Shown one piece after another: positions 27,034-35,280 of a stretch of 64,000 nt of DNA. A program made the position numbers and the translations under genes. The stretch's first letter is position 1, and every line of letters starts with the position of its first letter. Origin of the DNA: Flavobacterium silvisoli (lineage in GTDB: Bacteria > Bacteroidota > Bacteroidia > Flavobacteriales > Flavobacteriaceae); contig NZ_SJPE01000001.1 in assembly GCF_004329815.1 (NCBI RefSeq), positions 425,733 to 489,732 of the forward strand, read 5' to 3'. The notes under the pieces are model-generated. The model saw only the letters and a program-made list of their open reading frames with translations, was not told where the DNA came from and ran no database searches.

Positions 27034-27061
27034 AAAAGCCCCGTTTTTCAACGAGGCTTTT
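27034..27061 (-). terminator. terminator after rplY
   Basis: AAAAGCCCCG (27034-27043) pairs with CGAGGCTTTT (27052-27061), one mismatch, ending in T's on the - strand, 20 bp after the rplY stop. It separates rplY from pth. Confidence 0.8.
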
Positions 27062-27080
27062 CTTATAACTTGGAAATGAA

Positions 27081-27689
27081 TTATTTTTTCTTTCCTTTTG
27101 CAGGAGCTTTGGCTGCTTTGGCTGCTTCTTGAGCGGCTTTCATAGCGGCACGTGAAATCTTCACCTGACAAACCACAGTGTTATCCGGGTGCATCAATTT
27201 GAAGTTGTTAGTCTCCAATTTGGTAACGTACAATTTGTTACCCATTTGCAATTCAGAGATGTTGGCTTCAACATAATCCGGAAGATTTTTTGGTAAAGCT
27301 TTTACTTTTAATCTTCTTTGGTTCAAACGTAAATCACCTCCTAACAATACACCTGGAGAGGTACCTGTAATTTTCACAGGAACTTCCATGATGATTTCTT
27401 TGTTGTCGTTCAACTGGAAGAAATCAATGTGTAAAATTTTGTCTGATACCGGGTGAAACTGAATGTCCTGAAGGATTACATTGTTAGTTTTTCCGTTCAA
27501 ATCAACTACAACAGTGTGAGCGTTTGGAGTGTACACCAATCCTTTAAATGCTTTTTCTTCTGCTGCAAAATGTACTGGTTGGTCTCCTCCGTAAATAACG
27601 CAAGGGATCATTCCAGCATCACGTAAGGCTTTTGTAGCTTTTTTGCCTACGCTTTCTCTTTCTTGTCCTTTAATCGTAATCGATTTCAT
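27081..27689 (-). CDS. rplY: 50S ribosomal protein L25 (Ctc form)
   Basis: Binds 5S rRNA in the large subunit. At 202 residues this is the long L25/Ctc form: an N-terminal 5S-binding domain ([20 protein letters not shown]), then a beta domain around [20 protein letters not shown], then a Lys/Ala-rich tail ending APAKGKKK. It follows prs on the same strand across a hairpin-containing spacer. Confidence 0.95.
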   Translation of the reverse strand: MKSITIKGQERESVGKKATKALRDAGMIPCVIYGGDQPVHFAAEEKAFKGLVYTPNAHTVVVDLNGKTNNVILQDIQFHPVSDKILHIDFFQLNDNKEIIMEVPVKITGTSPGVLLGGDLRLNQRRLKVKALPKNLPDYVEANISELQMGNKLYVTKLETNNFKLMHPDNTVVCQVKISRAAMKAAQEAAKAAKAPAKGKKK

Positions 27690-27721
27690 TGTAAAAATAT
27701 ATAGTTAATAAATAAAATACT

Positions 27722-27789
27722 TAGTTGTTAGTTGTTGGTTTACAGTTGTTGGCGATTAATATTTTACCATCAACCATCAACCGACAACT
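27722..27789. repeat. GTTGTTGG/CCAACCGACAAC intergenic hairpin repeat, copy 2
   Basis: The prs/rplY spacer holds a left arm of TAGTTGTTAGTTGTTGG type and a right arm of CATCAACCATCAACCGACAA type. It is related to the hemE/hemF and nuoF/nuoG spacers. The hairpin would lie in the transcribed leader of rplY. Confidence 0.6.
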
Positions 27790-27793
27790 TGAT

Positions 27794-28735
27794 TTACATC
27801 AGGAATTTACCACTGATAGAATTGTTGTGTTGCACCATGTGCATAACTTCTGCAAAAAGCGGCGCACAACTCACCACTCTTATTTTTTTCGATTCTCTCT
27901 TTAACGGAATAGAATCGGTGACTATCAATTCGCTCAATTGTGAATTTTCTATTTTGTCATACGCATCTCCCGAAAGGATAGCGTGTGTACAAATGGCTCT
28001 CACACTTATAGCACCTTTTTCAATCATTAAATCTGCCGCTTTGGCCAAAGTTCCTCCAGTATCGACCATGTCATCTACCAAAATCACGTTGCGCCCTTTT
28101 ACTTCTCCAATCAACTCCATCGTGTCAATCACGTTGGCGGCTTTGCGTTGTTTGTAACAAATCACCACATCCGATTCCAAAAATTTAGAATAGGCATAGG
28201 CTCTTTTGGAACCTCCCATATCTGGTGATGCTATGGTCAAATTCTCCAACTGCAGACTTTTTACATAAGGCAAAAAGATGGTTGAAGCAAACAAGTGGTC
28301 TACCGGTTTTTCGAAAAACCCTTGTATTTGATCGGCATGCAAATCCATCGTCATGATTCGGGTGGCACCGGCGGTTTCCAACAACTTGGCTACCAGCTTG
28401 GCTCCAATCGGAACTCTGGGTTTGTCTTTTCGGTCTTGTCTGGCCCATCCAAAATAAGGAATTACGGGAGTGATGTGTCGGGCTGAGGCTCTTTTGGCGG
28501 CATCAATCATCAACAATAACTCCATTAAATTGTCGGCACTCGGAAAAGTAGAGCAGACAATAAAAACGCGTAAACCTCTTATAGACTCTTCAAACGAAGG
28601 CTGAAATTCACCATCACTATACTTTGAGAACGTAACTTTACCTAGTGGAACACCATAGTGACTGGCAATTTGTTCCGCTAAATAGACGCTTTGCGAACAC
28701 GCAAAAATTTTTGCTTCTGGTTCTAGTTGCGACAT
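27794..28735 (-). CDS. prs: ribose-phosphate pyrophosphokinase
   Basis: Makes PRPP from ribose-5-phosphate and ATP. Conserved parts are the PRPP-loop VDDMVDTGGTL, the flexible-loop/metal motif MDLHADQIQGFFE and FSDGEF-like KYSDGEFQPSF near residue 40. At 313 residues it is full length. A -7-like TAAATTTG (complement of 28857-28864) lies about 120 bp upstream, implying a long leader. prs and rplY are neighbours in many bacteria. Confidence 0.97.
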   Translation of the reverse strand: MSQLEPEAKIFACSQSVYLAEQIASHYGVPLGKVTFSKYSDGEFQPSFEESIRGLRVFIVCSTFPSADNLMELLLMIDAAKRASARHITPVIPYFGWARQDRKDKPRVPIGAKLVAKLLETAGATRIMTMDLHADQIQGFFEKPVDHLFASTIFLPYVKSLQLENLTIASPDMGGSKRAYAYSKFLESDVVICYKQRKAANVIDTMELIGEVKGRNVILVDDMVDTGGTLAKAADLMIEKGAISVRAICTHAILSGDAYDKIENSQLSELIVTDSIPLKRESKKIRVVSCAPLFAEVMHMVQHNNSISGKFLM

Positions 28736-28906
28736 TGTAATTTGTTGTTTTGATTCGCGGTGTTTATCCGATTTGACCGAATTTTTTTATTCAGACCGTC
28801 AACTGTATAATCGCCTCGAATGTAGTTAGTTAGTTGTGTGTTGCTGTAACGCGGTGCAAATTTAGAAATTAAATCCGAGTCTGAAAGGATATTTTTAAGT
28901 ATTTTT

Positions 28907-28938
28907 TTGATAGTTTGAAGAAAATTTATTTACATTTG
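28907..28938 (+). promoter_or_regulatory. promoter of tRNA-Leu
   Basis: TTG (28907-28909), 21 bp, then TACATTTG (28931-28938) matches the Bacteroidota consensus and lies 26 bp before the mature tRNA. Confidence 0.7.
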
Positions 28939-28964
28939 CACCCACAAAACACCAAAAGTCTATT

Positions 28965-29044
28965 GCCCGGATGGCGGAATTGGTAGACGCGCACGACTCA
29001 AACTCGTGTTCTTAGGAGTGTGGGTTCGATTCCCACTCCGGGTA
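28965..29044 (+). tRNA. tRNA-Leu (anticodon CAA)
   Basis: The acceptor stem GCCCGGA pairs with TCCGGGT; the D-arm is GGCGGAATTGGTAGACGC. The anticodon loop is CTCAAAC within stem CACGA/TCGTG, giving anticodon CAA, which reads UUG. The T-arm GTGGGTTCGATTCCCAC is perfect. No CCA is encoded after the discriminator A. The variable arm is short for a class II tRNA. Confidence 0.95.
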
Positions 29045-29051
29045 CTAAAAG

Positions 29052-29080
29052 AAAAACCTCTCAGCAATGAGAGGTTTTTT
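29052..29080. terminator. bidirectional terminator between tRNA-Leu and mgtE
   Basis: AAAAACCTCTCA pairs with TGAGAGGTTTTT around GCAA. It ends the tRNA-Leu transcript and the convergent mgtE transcript. Confidence 0.85.
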
Positions 29081-29094
29081 TTATTTGTTAAATA

Positions 29095-30444
29095 TTAAAA
29101 TCCAAGAATCATGCGGGCAATTCCAAAATAAAGGATAATACCAAATACATCATTTGTGGTTGTAATAAATGGCCCGGTTGCAATGGCAGGATCAATTTTG
29201 TTTTTGTGAAGAAACAGAGGAACCAAGGTGCCTAACATGGCCGCAAATAGAATGACAACGATAATAGAGATAGAAATAGCTAATCCTACTTGATATTGTT
29301 GATACATTACAGAATGATAAACCAACAGAAAGAGTGAAATTATAGTTCCGGAAAGCATGGCCACCAATAATTCTTTTTTAAAGTAGTTTTGACTAAATTC
29401 TTTTAAAGATCCGTTGGCTAAACCTTGTACTACGATGGCCGAGGCTTGGACTCCAATGTTTCCCGCTGTTGCAGACAGTAAGGGAACAAAAATGATGAGC
29501 GTTTCATATTTGTGAAATGCCGATTCGTTGTTTTTTAGAACAAAAGAGGCTACAATTTCGATTACCATGCCAATCAAAAGCCACGGCAAACGTGCTTTTA
29601 TTAATTCGAATACGGTATCGCCGGCTTCTACGTCTTGCGTAATCCCCGCCGCCATCTGGTAATCTTTATCGGCTTCTTCTTTGATTACGTCTACGATATC
29701 ATCAATAGTGACGCGACCTACTAATCTACCCAATTCGTCTACGACCGGAATGGCTTCCAAATCGTACTTTTGCATTATACGGGCTACTTCTGTGTTAGGG
29801 GTGTCTACTTTTACGTAGTCCACTTTTTTGATGTATACTTCGCTGATGGGTGTTTTGGTAGAAGTAGTCAATAAATCTTTAAGGGAAAGTCTTCCTTTCA
29901 GTCTTCCGTCATCGTCTACAACATAAATAGAGTGTACCCGGGTTACATTTTCGGCTTGTATGCGCATTTCTTTAACACAGGTCAACACATTCCAGTTTTC
30001 GTTGACCTTTACCATTTCTTTCCCCATCAAACCTCCGGCAGTGGTTTCGCTGTAGCGCAACAAATCCACAATGTCTTTGGCGTGCTCTACGTCTTCCAGC
30101 TCCGAGATTACCTCTTCTTTTTTGCTTTGCGACAATTCGGCAATAATATCCGCGGCGTCATCGGTATCTAATTCATCAAGCTCTTCCGCAATTTCTTTGG
30201 CGGAAAGACCCTGAAGGATTTTTTCACGTACATCTTCTTCCAGCTCGGGCAGAATTTCAGCGGTGATTTCGCTGTCCAGAATTCGGAAAATATAAGTAGC
30301 TTCTTCAATATTTAATTCATCAAAAATCTCCGCAATATCGGCATGGTGCATGTCATTCAACAAAACAGCCAATTCCTGGTCATTTTTTTGATGAATGAGT
30401 TGCTCGATTTGCGTTAAGAGTTCTTTGCTGATATTAAACTGCAT
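29095..30444 (-). CDS. mgtE: magnesium transporter MgtE
   Basis: A Mg2+ channel/transporter of 449 residues: an acidic superhelical N domain ([17 protein letters not shown]), paired CBS domains about residues 135-250, a connecting helix, then five membrane helices ending with the conserved [16 protein letters not shown]. Mg2+ bound by the N and CBS domains closes the pore. Its start overlaps the rsmA stop by 11 bp. Confidence 0.95.
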   Translation of the reverse strand: MQFNISKELLTQIEQLIHQKNDQELAVLLNDMHHADIAEIFDELNIEEATYIFRILDSEITAEILPELEEDVREKILQGLSAKEIAEELDELDTDDAADIIAELSQSKKEEVISELEDVEHAKDIVDLLRYSETTAGGLMGKEMVKVNENWNVLTCVKEMRIQAENVTRVHSIYVVDDDGRLKGRLSLKDLLTTSTKTPISEVYIKKVDYVKVDTPNTEVARIMQKYDLEAIPVVDELGRLVGRVTIDDIVDVIKEEADKDYQMAAGITQDVEAGDTVFELIKARLPWLLIGMVIEIVASFVLKNNESAFHKYETLIIFVPLLSATAGNIGVQASAIVVQGLANGSLKEFSQNYFKKELLVAMLSGTIISLFLLVYHSVMYQQYQVGLAISISIIVVILFAAMLGTLVPLFLHKNKIDPAIATGPFITTTNDVFGIILYFGIARMILGF

Positions 30445-31213
30445 GGGCTTCTATTTTTTGAGTAAGTTCGATGAACTGTTCTACAGATAACTGCTCCGGA
30501 CGGAGGTCAAAGATAGTGTCTTCTTTTAAATTATCCGAAAGGTTGAAGGATTTTAAACTATTTCTAAGGGTTTTCCGGCGTTGTTGAAAGCCTGTTTTGA
30601 CCACGTTAAAGAATAGTTTTTCGTTGCAGGGCAAATGGAAATTTGGTTTTCTCAACAAGCGCAACACCCCCGATTTTACTTTAGGCGGCGGATTGAACAC
30701 ATCTTCATTGACTGTAAACAAATATTCGGCATCGTAAAACGCCTGTACCAAAACCGATAATATGCCGTAAACCTTATTGCCTTTTTTGGAACAAATGCGT
30801 TCTGCCACTTCTTTTTGAAACATCCCTGTAAATTCCGGAACCTGCATGCGTAAATCCAAGCAACGGAATACGATTTGGGAAGAAATATTATAAGGGAAAT
30901 TCCCGGTTATGGCAAACGGCTCGCCTTTAAAAACCTCGTTGATGTCGTATTTTAAAAAATCTTTGGAAATGATTTTGCCGTGTAATTTCGGATAATGGGC
31001 ATTCAGGTACTCAACAGATTCAGTGTCAATTTCAATGACATAAGTTGTGGCCGGTTTTTCCAACAGATATTTGGTAAGAACTCCCATCCCCGGACCTATC
31101 TCCAGTACCTTGTCATAGCCTTGAAACCCCAAAGTGTCGGCTATGTCTTTGGCAATATTTTCATCGGTTAAGAAATGCTGACCGAGGTGTTTTTTGGCTT
31201 TTACTTGGCTCAT
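30434..31213 (-). CDS. rsmA: 16S rRNA (adenine1518/1519-N6)-dimethyltransferase
   Basis: RsmA/KsgA dimethylates A1518 and A1519 of 16S rRNA. The conserved N-terminus is [18 protein letters not shown]. Motif I is [12 protein letters not shown] and the catalytic motif IV is [12 protein letters not shown]. The start is [11 protein letters not shown] at 31213 (259 residues); the further in-frame upstream codons run across an ATTCCC inverted repeat and are not part of the gene. It overlaps mgtE. Confidence 0.96.
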   Translation of the reverse strand: MSQVKAKKHLGQHFLTDENIAKDIADTLGFQGYDKVLEIGPGMGVLTKYLLEKPATTYVIEIDTESVEYLNAHYPKLHGKIISKDFLKYDINEVFKGEPFAITGNFPYNISSQIVFRCLDLRMQVPEFTGMFQKEVAERICSKKGNKVYGILSVLVQAFYDAEYLFTVNEDVFNPPPKVKSGVLRLLRKPNFHLPCNEKLFFNVVKTGFQQRRKTLRNSLKSFNLSDNLKEDTIFDLRPEQLSVEQFIELTQKIEAHAV

Positions 31214-31225
31214 TGTAGTCTGTTT

Positions 31226-31251
31226 GTCATTCCCCTGCAGACGGGAATCTA
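31226..31251. repeat. ATTCCC inverted repeat, left copy
   Basis: GTCATTCCCCTGCAGACGGG, then AATCTA. Internally palindromic (ATTCCC/GGGAAT). It is the inverse of 31579-31604 at 21 of 26 positions; the pair bracket a broken GIY-YIG gene. Confidence 0.7.
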
Positions 31252-31253
31252 TT

Positions 31254-31558
31254 TTAATTAATCCAATTTTCAGAAAGATCTTTCCAGTCTTTGTTTTCTG
31301 CTTCAATCAAGTTTATTTTCCATTGACGATTCCATTTTTTGAGTTGTTTTTCTCGGTCAATAGCATCGTTTATATATTGGAATGTTTCATAATAAACCAA
31401 CAATTTTACGTCATATTTTGCTGTAAAACAGTTTGAGTTTAGTTTGTTTTTGTGTTCTTCAATTCTTCTTTCAATACTATTGGTTACTCCAATATATAGG
31501 GTACCATTTTTTTTTTGCTGGCTAAAATGTAAACACAGTATTGACGAAGTGATTGCAT
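31254..31558 (-). pseudogene. GIY-YIG endonuclease-domain protein, frameshifted at an A10 run
   Basis: The reading starts MQSLRQYCVYILASKKK at 31558. A run of ten A's (complement of 31507-31516) then shifts the frame to a stop. In the next frame the protein continues NGTLYIGVTNSIERRIEEHK and ends KDLSENWIN at 31254. Joined, it would be about 100 residues, a full small GIY-YIG (URI-like) protein with VYI and YIG motifs and the Arg of ERR. Eleven or eight A's would restore the frame. Explanations are a sequencing error, a true mutation, slippage or phase variation. It sits between inverted ATTCCC repeats. Confidence 0.75.
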
Positions 31559-31578
31559 TTTATTTTGCTTTTGTTTAG

Positions 31579-31604
31579 TGGATTCTCGCCTGCGCGGGAA
31601 TGAC
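31579..31604. repeat. ATTCCC inverted repeat, right copy
   Basis: TGGATTCTCGCCTGCGCGGG, then AATGAC. The inverse of the copy at 31226-31251. It lies just upstream of the GIY-YIG gene start. Confidence 0.7.
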
Positions 31605-31614
31605 AATCACGGTG

Positions 31615-31926
31615 TTAATGATCCGAAATCAATTCCAATTCCGTTCGGAAAGCCAACATTTTGTCGCCAAATAATCGGTGTCCTTCTTCGCGAAGCCTTG
31701 GTGCATCTTCGTCGTAATATTTTTGTAATGTTTCTTTAGAATCGGTGCAGTACTGAATAGAATAGGTAGTGCCGCCCATTTCTTCCTCGACTAAAACTTT
31801 TACCATTCGCGCCGATGAGAATTTCCCCGTAGCCAGTACATCTTTGATGTGTTTTTCCTGCATCCATTGCATCCATTGGTCATGAACACTTTCGTGTATG
31901 TTGATGGTAACGTTGTATAATATCAT
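31615..31926 (-). CDS. DUF4286 family protein
   Basis: A 103-residue soluble protein that starts MILYNVTINIHESVHDQWMQ and resembles the DUF4286 family of Bacteroidota. The ferredoxin-like alpha/beta pattern (strand VTINI, helix, strand SIQYC) suggests a small ligand- or dimer-forming domain. Function is unknown. It lies between the TPR gene and the GIY-YIG element. Confidence 0.75.
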   Translation of the reverse strand: MILYNVTINIHESVHDQWMQWMQEKHIKDVLATGKFSSARMVKVLVEEEMGGTTYSIQYCTDSKETLQKYYDEDAPRLREEGHRLFGDKMLAFRTELELISDH

Positions 31927-31969
31927 TTTAAAAAATTTAGGGTTTAAGTTTATGGCTCAAAAACGATTA

Positions 31970-33748
31970 CTAAAGATTAGTGTCGCCGCGCAGTTTTCGG
32001 TATTTGTTCCTCGAGTCTACAAAATAAATACTGTCTTCGTGTTTGAAAATCATTTCTTCGTAAAGCGGTTTGGCTTTCTCCGGATCGTTCAGATTAAGGT
32101 TGTAAATTTCAGCCGAATAATATAATGCTTCATCAATATAGATACAGTCTTTGTGCTTGCTGATGATTTCGTTGTAGTTCTCAAGAGCTTTGACAAAATC
32201 TCCCATCTTTTCATAAATTTTACCTATCCGCAGCAAAGTGACCGGTTCAATGGCATCGCCTTTATTTTCTTTTAAAATCAATTGAAATCCGGCTAAAGCT
32301 TCCGCTTTTTTGTTTTGGTATAAAAGAAAATCAGCCCGGGCAAATTTCTTCAGGGCTACTTGGGTTGAGTCTTCCACCGTATTGTCACTGATCAGTAAAA
32401 ATAAATCCAAAGCATCGTTGGCAATCAATTGTGAAGGTGCTGATTTTAGAACTTTCAACTGATGTGAAGCCCATTCGAAATCGCCTTTAAAATAACTGGT
32501 TTTGGCTGTTTTCAAACTGGCTTCCTGACCGATGGCGTCTCCACCCATTTCTTCATCTATCTGCGAATAATAAATCAAGGCCTGATTGAATTTTTCTTCA
32601 AACAAAAAGATATCGGCCAAGGCCATTTTTACCTCTGCCATTTGGTAGCGGTTAATGGGCATTTCCATAGCATTTTTTAAAATGGTTTTGGCTTTTTCGG
32701 GATTGTTTAAATGAAAGGCCGTAAAATTTGCCTGCAGTTCCAGTAAAGAAAGCGTATAGGGGCTGGGGCCGAATTGTTTGATCAGATTATCCAATTCCTG
32801 TGTTATGGCTGGATAATCTTTAGCCAATGCATGATTGATTTTCATTTCCAGCAAATAGGAATGCGATTGTATCAACAACTCCAGATCCTGGGTATTGTCT
32901 AAAACAAAAGTAAGGATTTCTTTGGCTGAATCTTCGTCATTGTCTTCTATAGCCATTTGGCCCAAATTGACAATATTGGCAAAAGAATCGGGGTTTCGTT
33001 TATAAATGGCTTTTTGCTGAATAAAAGCCTTGCCGTATTCTTTGATTTGCACAAAATACCAACTCAAAAAGTCGTTCCAAATGATGTCTTGGGTTTTTTG
33101 AGCCCTGATCAGTAAAGACTTTTTCAGCGCTTCGTTAAAACTGGCATCCGTTTCTTCGGTCATGAAACGGGACAATTGGTTTTGAATAATAGGCAGGTTT
33201 TGCGGATTTTTTACCGATTCATCCAAAAAAGTTTCAATCATCAAATCGGTATTTCCCAGCTGACCGTAAAGCGTTGCCATTTGAAACCCGAAACTCATGC
33301 GGGGTTCTTTTTCCAAAGCGGTTTTATAAGCCAGCAAAGCGTAATCAAACAAAGCCTTTTTCTCAAAAACATAGGCAATACCGTATACCTCATTGGCATT
33401 TTTCCTGATTTTGTCAATAGCTTGGTCGTAATATTTTTTGGCTTTTTCCTGATTTTTTTGCAGTTGGTAATTAAACCCCAGTTCTACCAAAAGATTGCTT
33501 TGTTTGTATTTGTCTAAACGCAATTCTAGGGCTTTCTCCGCTTTTTCGAATTGTTGCAGTTGTTGGTAACATTCAATGACTCTTTGGAAATAATTAAAAT
33601 TGCCTTCCTGACCTTTAAGCAATTCTTCATAACTCACCAAGGCTTTTTCAAATTCACCTCGGTCAAAATAATTATTGGCCAACTGCTCGCTTTGAGCCTG
33701 AGCCCAAAATGATACCAACAAGAATAGGGTGAGGAAGAGTTTTTTCAT
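31970..33748 (-). CDS. exported tetratricopeptide-repeat protein
   Basis: A 592-residue protein with a signal peptide (MKKLFLTLFLLVSFWAQAQS), so the start is 33748 and not an in-frame Met 21 bp upstream. TPR-like helix pairs run through the rest, for example NYFDRGEFEKALVSYEELLK near residue 25 and GDFVKALENYNEIISKH near 545. It is probably a periplasmic scaffold. A long hairpin (33765-33811) lies just before the start, downstream of serS. Confidence 0.85.
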   Translation of the reverse strand: MKKLFLTLFLLVSFWAQAQSEQLANNYFDRGEFEKALVSYEELLKGQEGNFNYFQRVIECYQQLQQFEKAEKALELRLDKYKQSNLLVELGFNYQLQKNQEKAKKYYDQAIDKIRKNANEVYGIAYVFEKKALFDYALLAYKTALEKEPRMSFGFQMATLYGQLGNTDLMIETFLDESVKNPQNLPIIQNQLSRFMTEETDASFNEALKKSLLIRAQKTQDIIWNDFLSWYFVQIKEYGKAFIQQKAIYKRNPDSFANIVNLGQMAIEDNDEDSAKEILTFVLDNTQDLELLIQSHSYLLEMKINHALAKDYPAITQELDNLIKQFGPSPYTLSLLELQANFTAFHLNNPEKAKTILKNAMEMPINRYQMAEVKMALADIFLFEEKFNQALIYYSQIDEEMGGDAIGQEASLKTAKTSYFKGDFEWASHQLKVLKSAPSQLIANDALDLFLLISDNTVEDSTQVALKKFARADFLLYQNKKAEALAGFQLILKENKGDAIEPVTLLRIGKIYEKMGDFVKALENYNEIISKHKDCIYIDEALYYSAEIYNLNLNDPEKAKPLYEEMIFKHEDSIYFVDSRNKYRKLRGDTNL

Positions 33749-33764
33749 AATTTCCGTTAAAACG

Positions 33765-33811
33765 AACAATGTACTAAAGTAACACTTTTTGTGCTCGATT
33801 AGTACATTGTT
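33765..33811. repeat. 13-bp perfect inverted repeat between serS and the TPR gene
   Basis: AACAATGTACTAA (33765-33777) and TTAGTACATTGTT (33799-33811) are exact complements with a 21-nt loop that has a small inner hairpin. It is 17 bp before the TPR start. It is not followed by a clear T-run on the - strand, so an operator or leader structure is as likely as a terminator. Confidence 0.6.
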
Positions 33812-33829
33812 TGCTAAAGATTAACTTTT

Positions 33830-35101
33830 TTAGTTAATGATATCAAATCCGGTGTAAGGACGTAAAACCTCAGGTATTACAATGCCTTCCGGAGTTTGGT
33901 AATTCTCAATGATGCCGGCCAAAACTCTCGGCAATGCCAACGAACTTCCGTTCAGGGTATGTGCCAATTGGGTTTTACCGTCTTTGCCTTTGAAGCGCAG
34001 TTTCAAACGATTGGCCTGGAATGTTTCGAAGTTAGAAACCGAACTGATTTCCAACCAACGATCTTGTGCCGTTGAAAATACTTCAAAATCATAGGTCAAT
34101 GCCGAGGCAAATCCCATATCGCCACCGCAAAGGCGTAGTACTCGGTAAGGCAATTGCAATTCTTTTAAAATGCTTTTTACGTGTTCTACCATGCCGTCAA
34201 GGGCTTCGTAGGATTTATCAGGATGTTCAATGCGAACAATTTCCACTTTGTCAAATTGGTGCAAACGGTTCAAACCGCGTACGTGTGCTCCGTAAGAACC
34301 GGCTTCTCTGCGGAAACAAGGGGTATATCCGGTGCACAAAATAGGCAGTTCATTTTCCTGCAAAATCACATCGCGGTATAAATTGGTAACCGGTACTTCG
34401 GCAGTCGGAATCAGGTATAAATCATCTAAGCCTACATGGTACATTTGGCCTTCTTTATCAGGCAACTGACCGGTTCCATAGCCCGAAGCCTCATTAACCA
34501 AATGCGGCACTTGTACTTCCTGATAACCTGCTTCTGTATTTTTGTCTAAGAAATAAGCAATCAGAGCGCGTTGTAATTTGGCGCCTTTGCCCTTATAAAC
34601 CGGGAAACCTGCTCCGGTAATTTTTACCCCCAATTCAAAGTCGATGATGTCGTATTTTTTCACCAATTCCCAATGCGGTTGAGCTCCTTCGTGCAATACA
34701 GGGATTTCGCCTTCCTGAAAAACATTCAGGTTCTCTTCCGGAGTTTTTCCTTCGGGTACGATATCTGCAGGAAGGTTGGGCAGCAAGTACATGTTTTGTT
34801 GCAATTCTGCCGCAAAGGCTTCCAGTTTTTCCGAAAGTTCCTTGCTGGTTTCTTTGAGCTGACTGGTTTTTTGTTTTAAAATTTCGGCTTTGGCTTTTTC
34901 TCCGCTTTTCATCATTTCACCGATAGAGGCCGATAGTTTGTTGGCTTCCGCCAAAGTATTGTCGAGCGCAACCTGAGTGCTTCTTCTGTTTTCGTCTAAT
35001 TGGATAACGGTTTCCACTAAGGCTCTCGCATCCATATGTCTTTTGGCCAAAGCGGCAATCACTTTTTCCTGATTTTCTCTGATGTAACTTATTTGTAACA
35101 T
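33830..35101 (-). CDS. serS: seryl-tRNA synthetase
   Basis: Charges tRNA(Ser). At 423 residues it is full length, with an N-terminal coiled-coil arm (residues ~30-100, rich in Lys/Glu), and class II motifs: TAEVPVTNLYRD, motif 2 FRREAGSYGAHVRGLNRLHQF and motif 3 GSSLALPRVLAGIIENYQ. The start is MLQISYIRENQ at 35101; eight upstream codons are discounted. Confidence 0.97.
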   Translation of the reverse strand: MLQISYIRENQEKVIAALAKRHMDARALVETVIQLDENRRSTQVALDNTLAEANKLSASIGEMMKSGEKAKAEILKQKTSQLKETSKELSEKLEAFAAELQQNMYLLPNLPADIVPEGKTPEENLNVFQEGEIPVLHEGAQPHWELVKKYDIIDFELGVKITGAGFPVYKGKGAKLQRALIAYFLDKNTEAGYQEVQVPHLVNEASGYGTGQLPDKEGQMYHVGLDDLYLIPTAEVPVTNLYRDVILQENELPILCTGYTPCFRREAGSYGAHVRGLNRLHQFDKVEIVRIEHPDKSYEALDGMVEHVKSILKELQLPYRVLRLCGGDMGFASALTYDFEVFSTAQDRWLEISSVSNFETFQANRLKLRFKGKDGKTQLAHTLNGSSLALPRVLAGIIENYQTPEGIVIPEVLRPYTGFDIIN

Positions 35102-35233
35102 GGCATTTTCTTTATAAGGAGGCAAATTTAATGAAATGTTTGATAAAACCTTTCAGTTGCCTGAAAACTTAGTCTTTAGGGTAAATTATTATGAATCTGT
35201 TTATAAGGGGTTATTTTACCACAATTTTAATAA

Positions 35234-35261
35234 TTGTTACAGTGCTTTATTAGTATATTCG
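35234..35261 (+). promoter_or_regulatory. candidate promoter of the M1 aminopeptidase gene
   Basis: TTG (35234-35236), 17 bp, TATATTCG (35254-35261, one mismatch to TAnnTTTG), 20 bp before the ATG. Confidence 0.4.
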
Positions 35262-35280
35262 CAAAAATTTCTAAAATACC

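Noticed and set aside
26860..27171. Long N-terminal extension of Pth through repeat DNA (about 104 extra codons)
   Set aside because: The extra codons cross a terminator, a dispersed repeat and the end of rplY in another frame. Family-typical Pth begins at 26859 or 26802.
31214..31306. Upstream start for RsmA (31 extra residues)
   Set aside because: It runs through an ATTCCC repeat; the conserved protein begins [11 protein letters not shown] at 31213.
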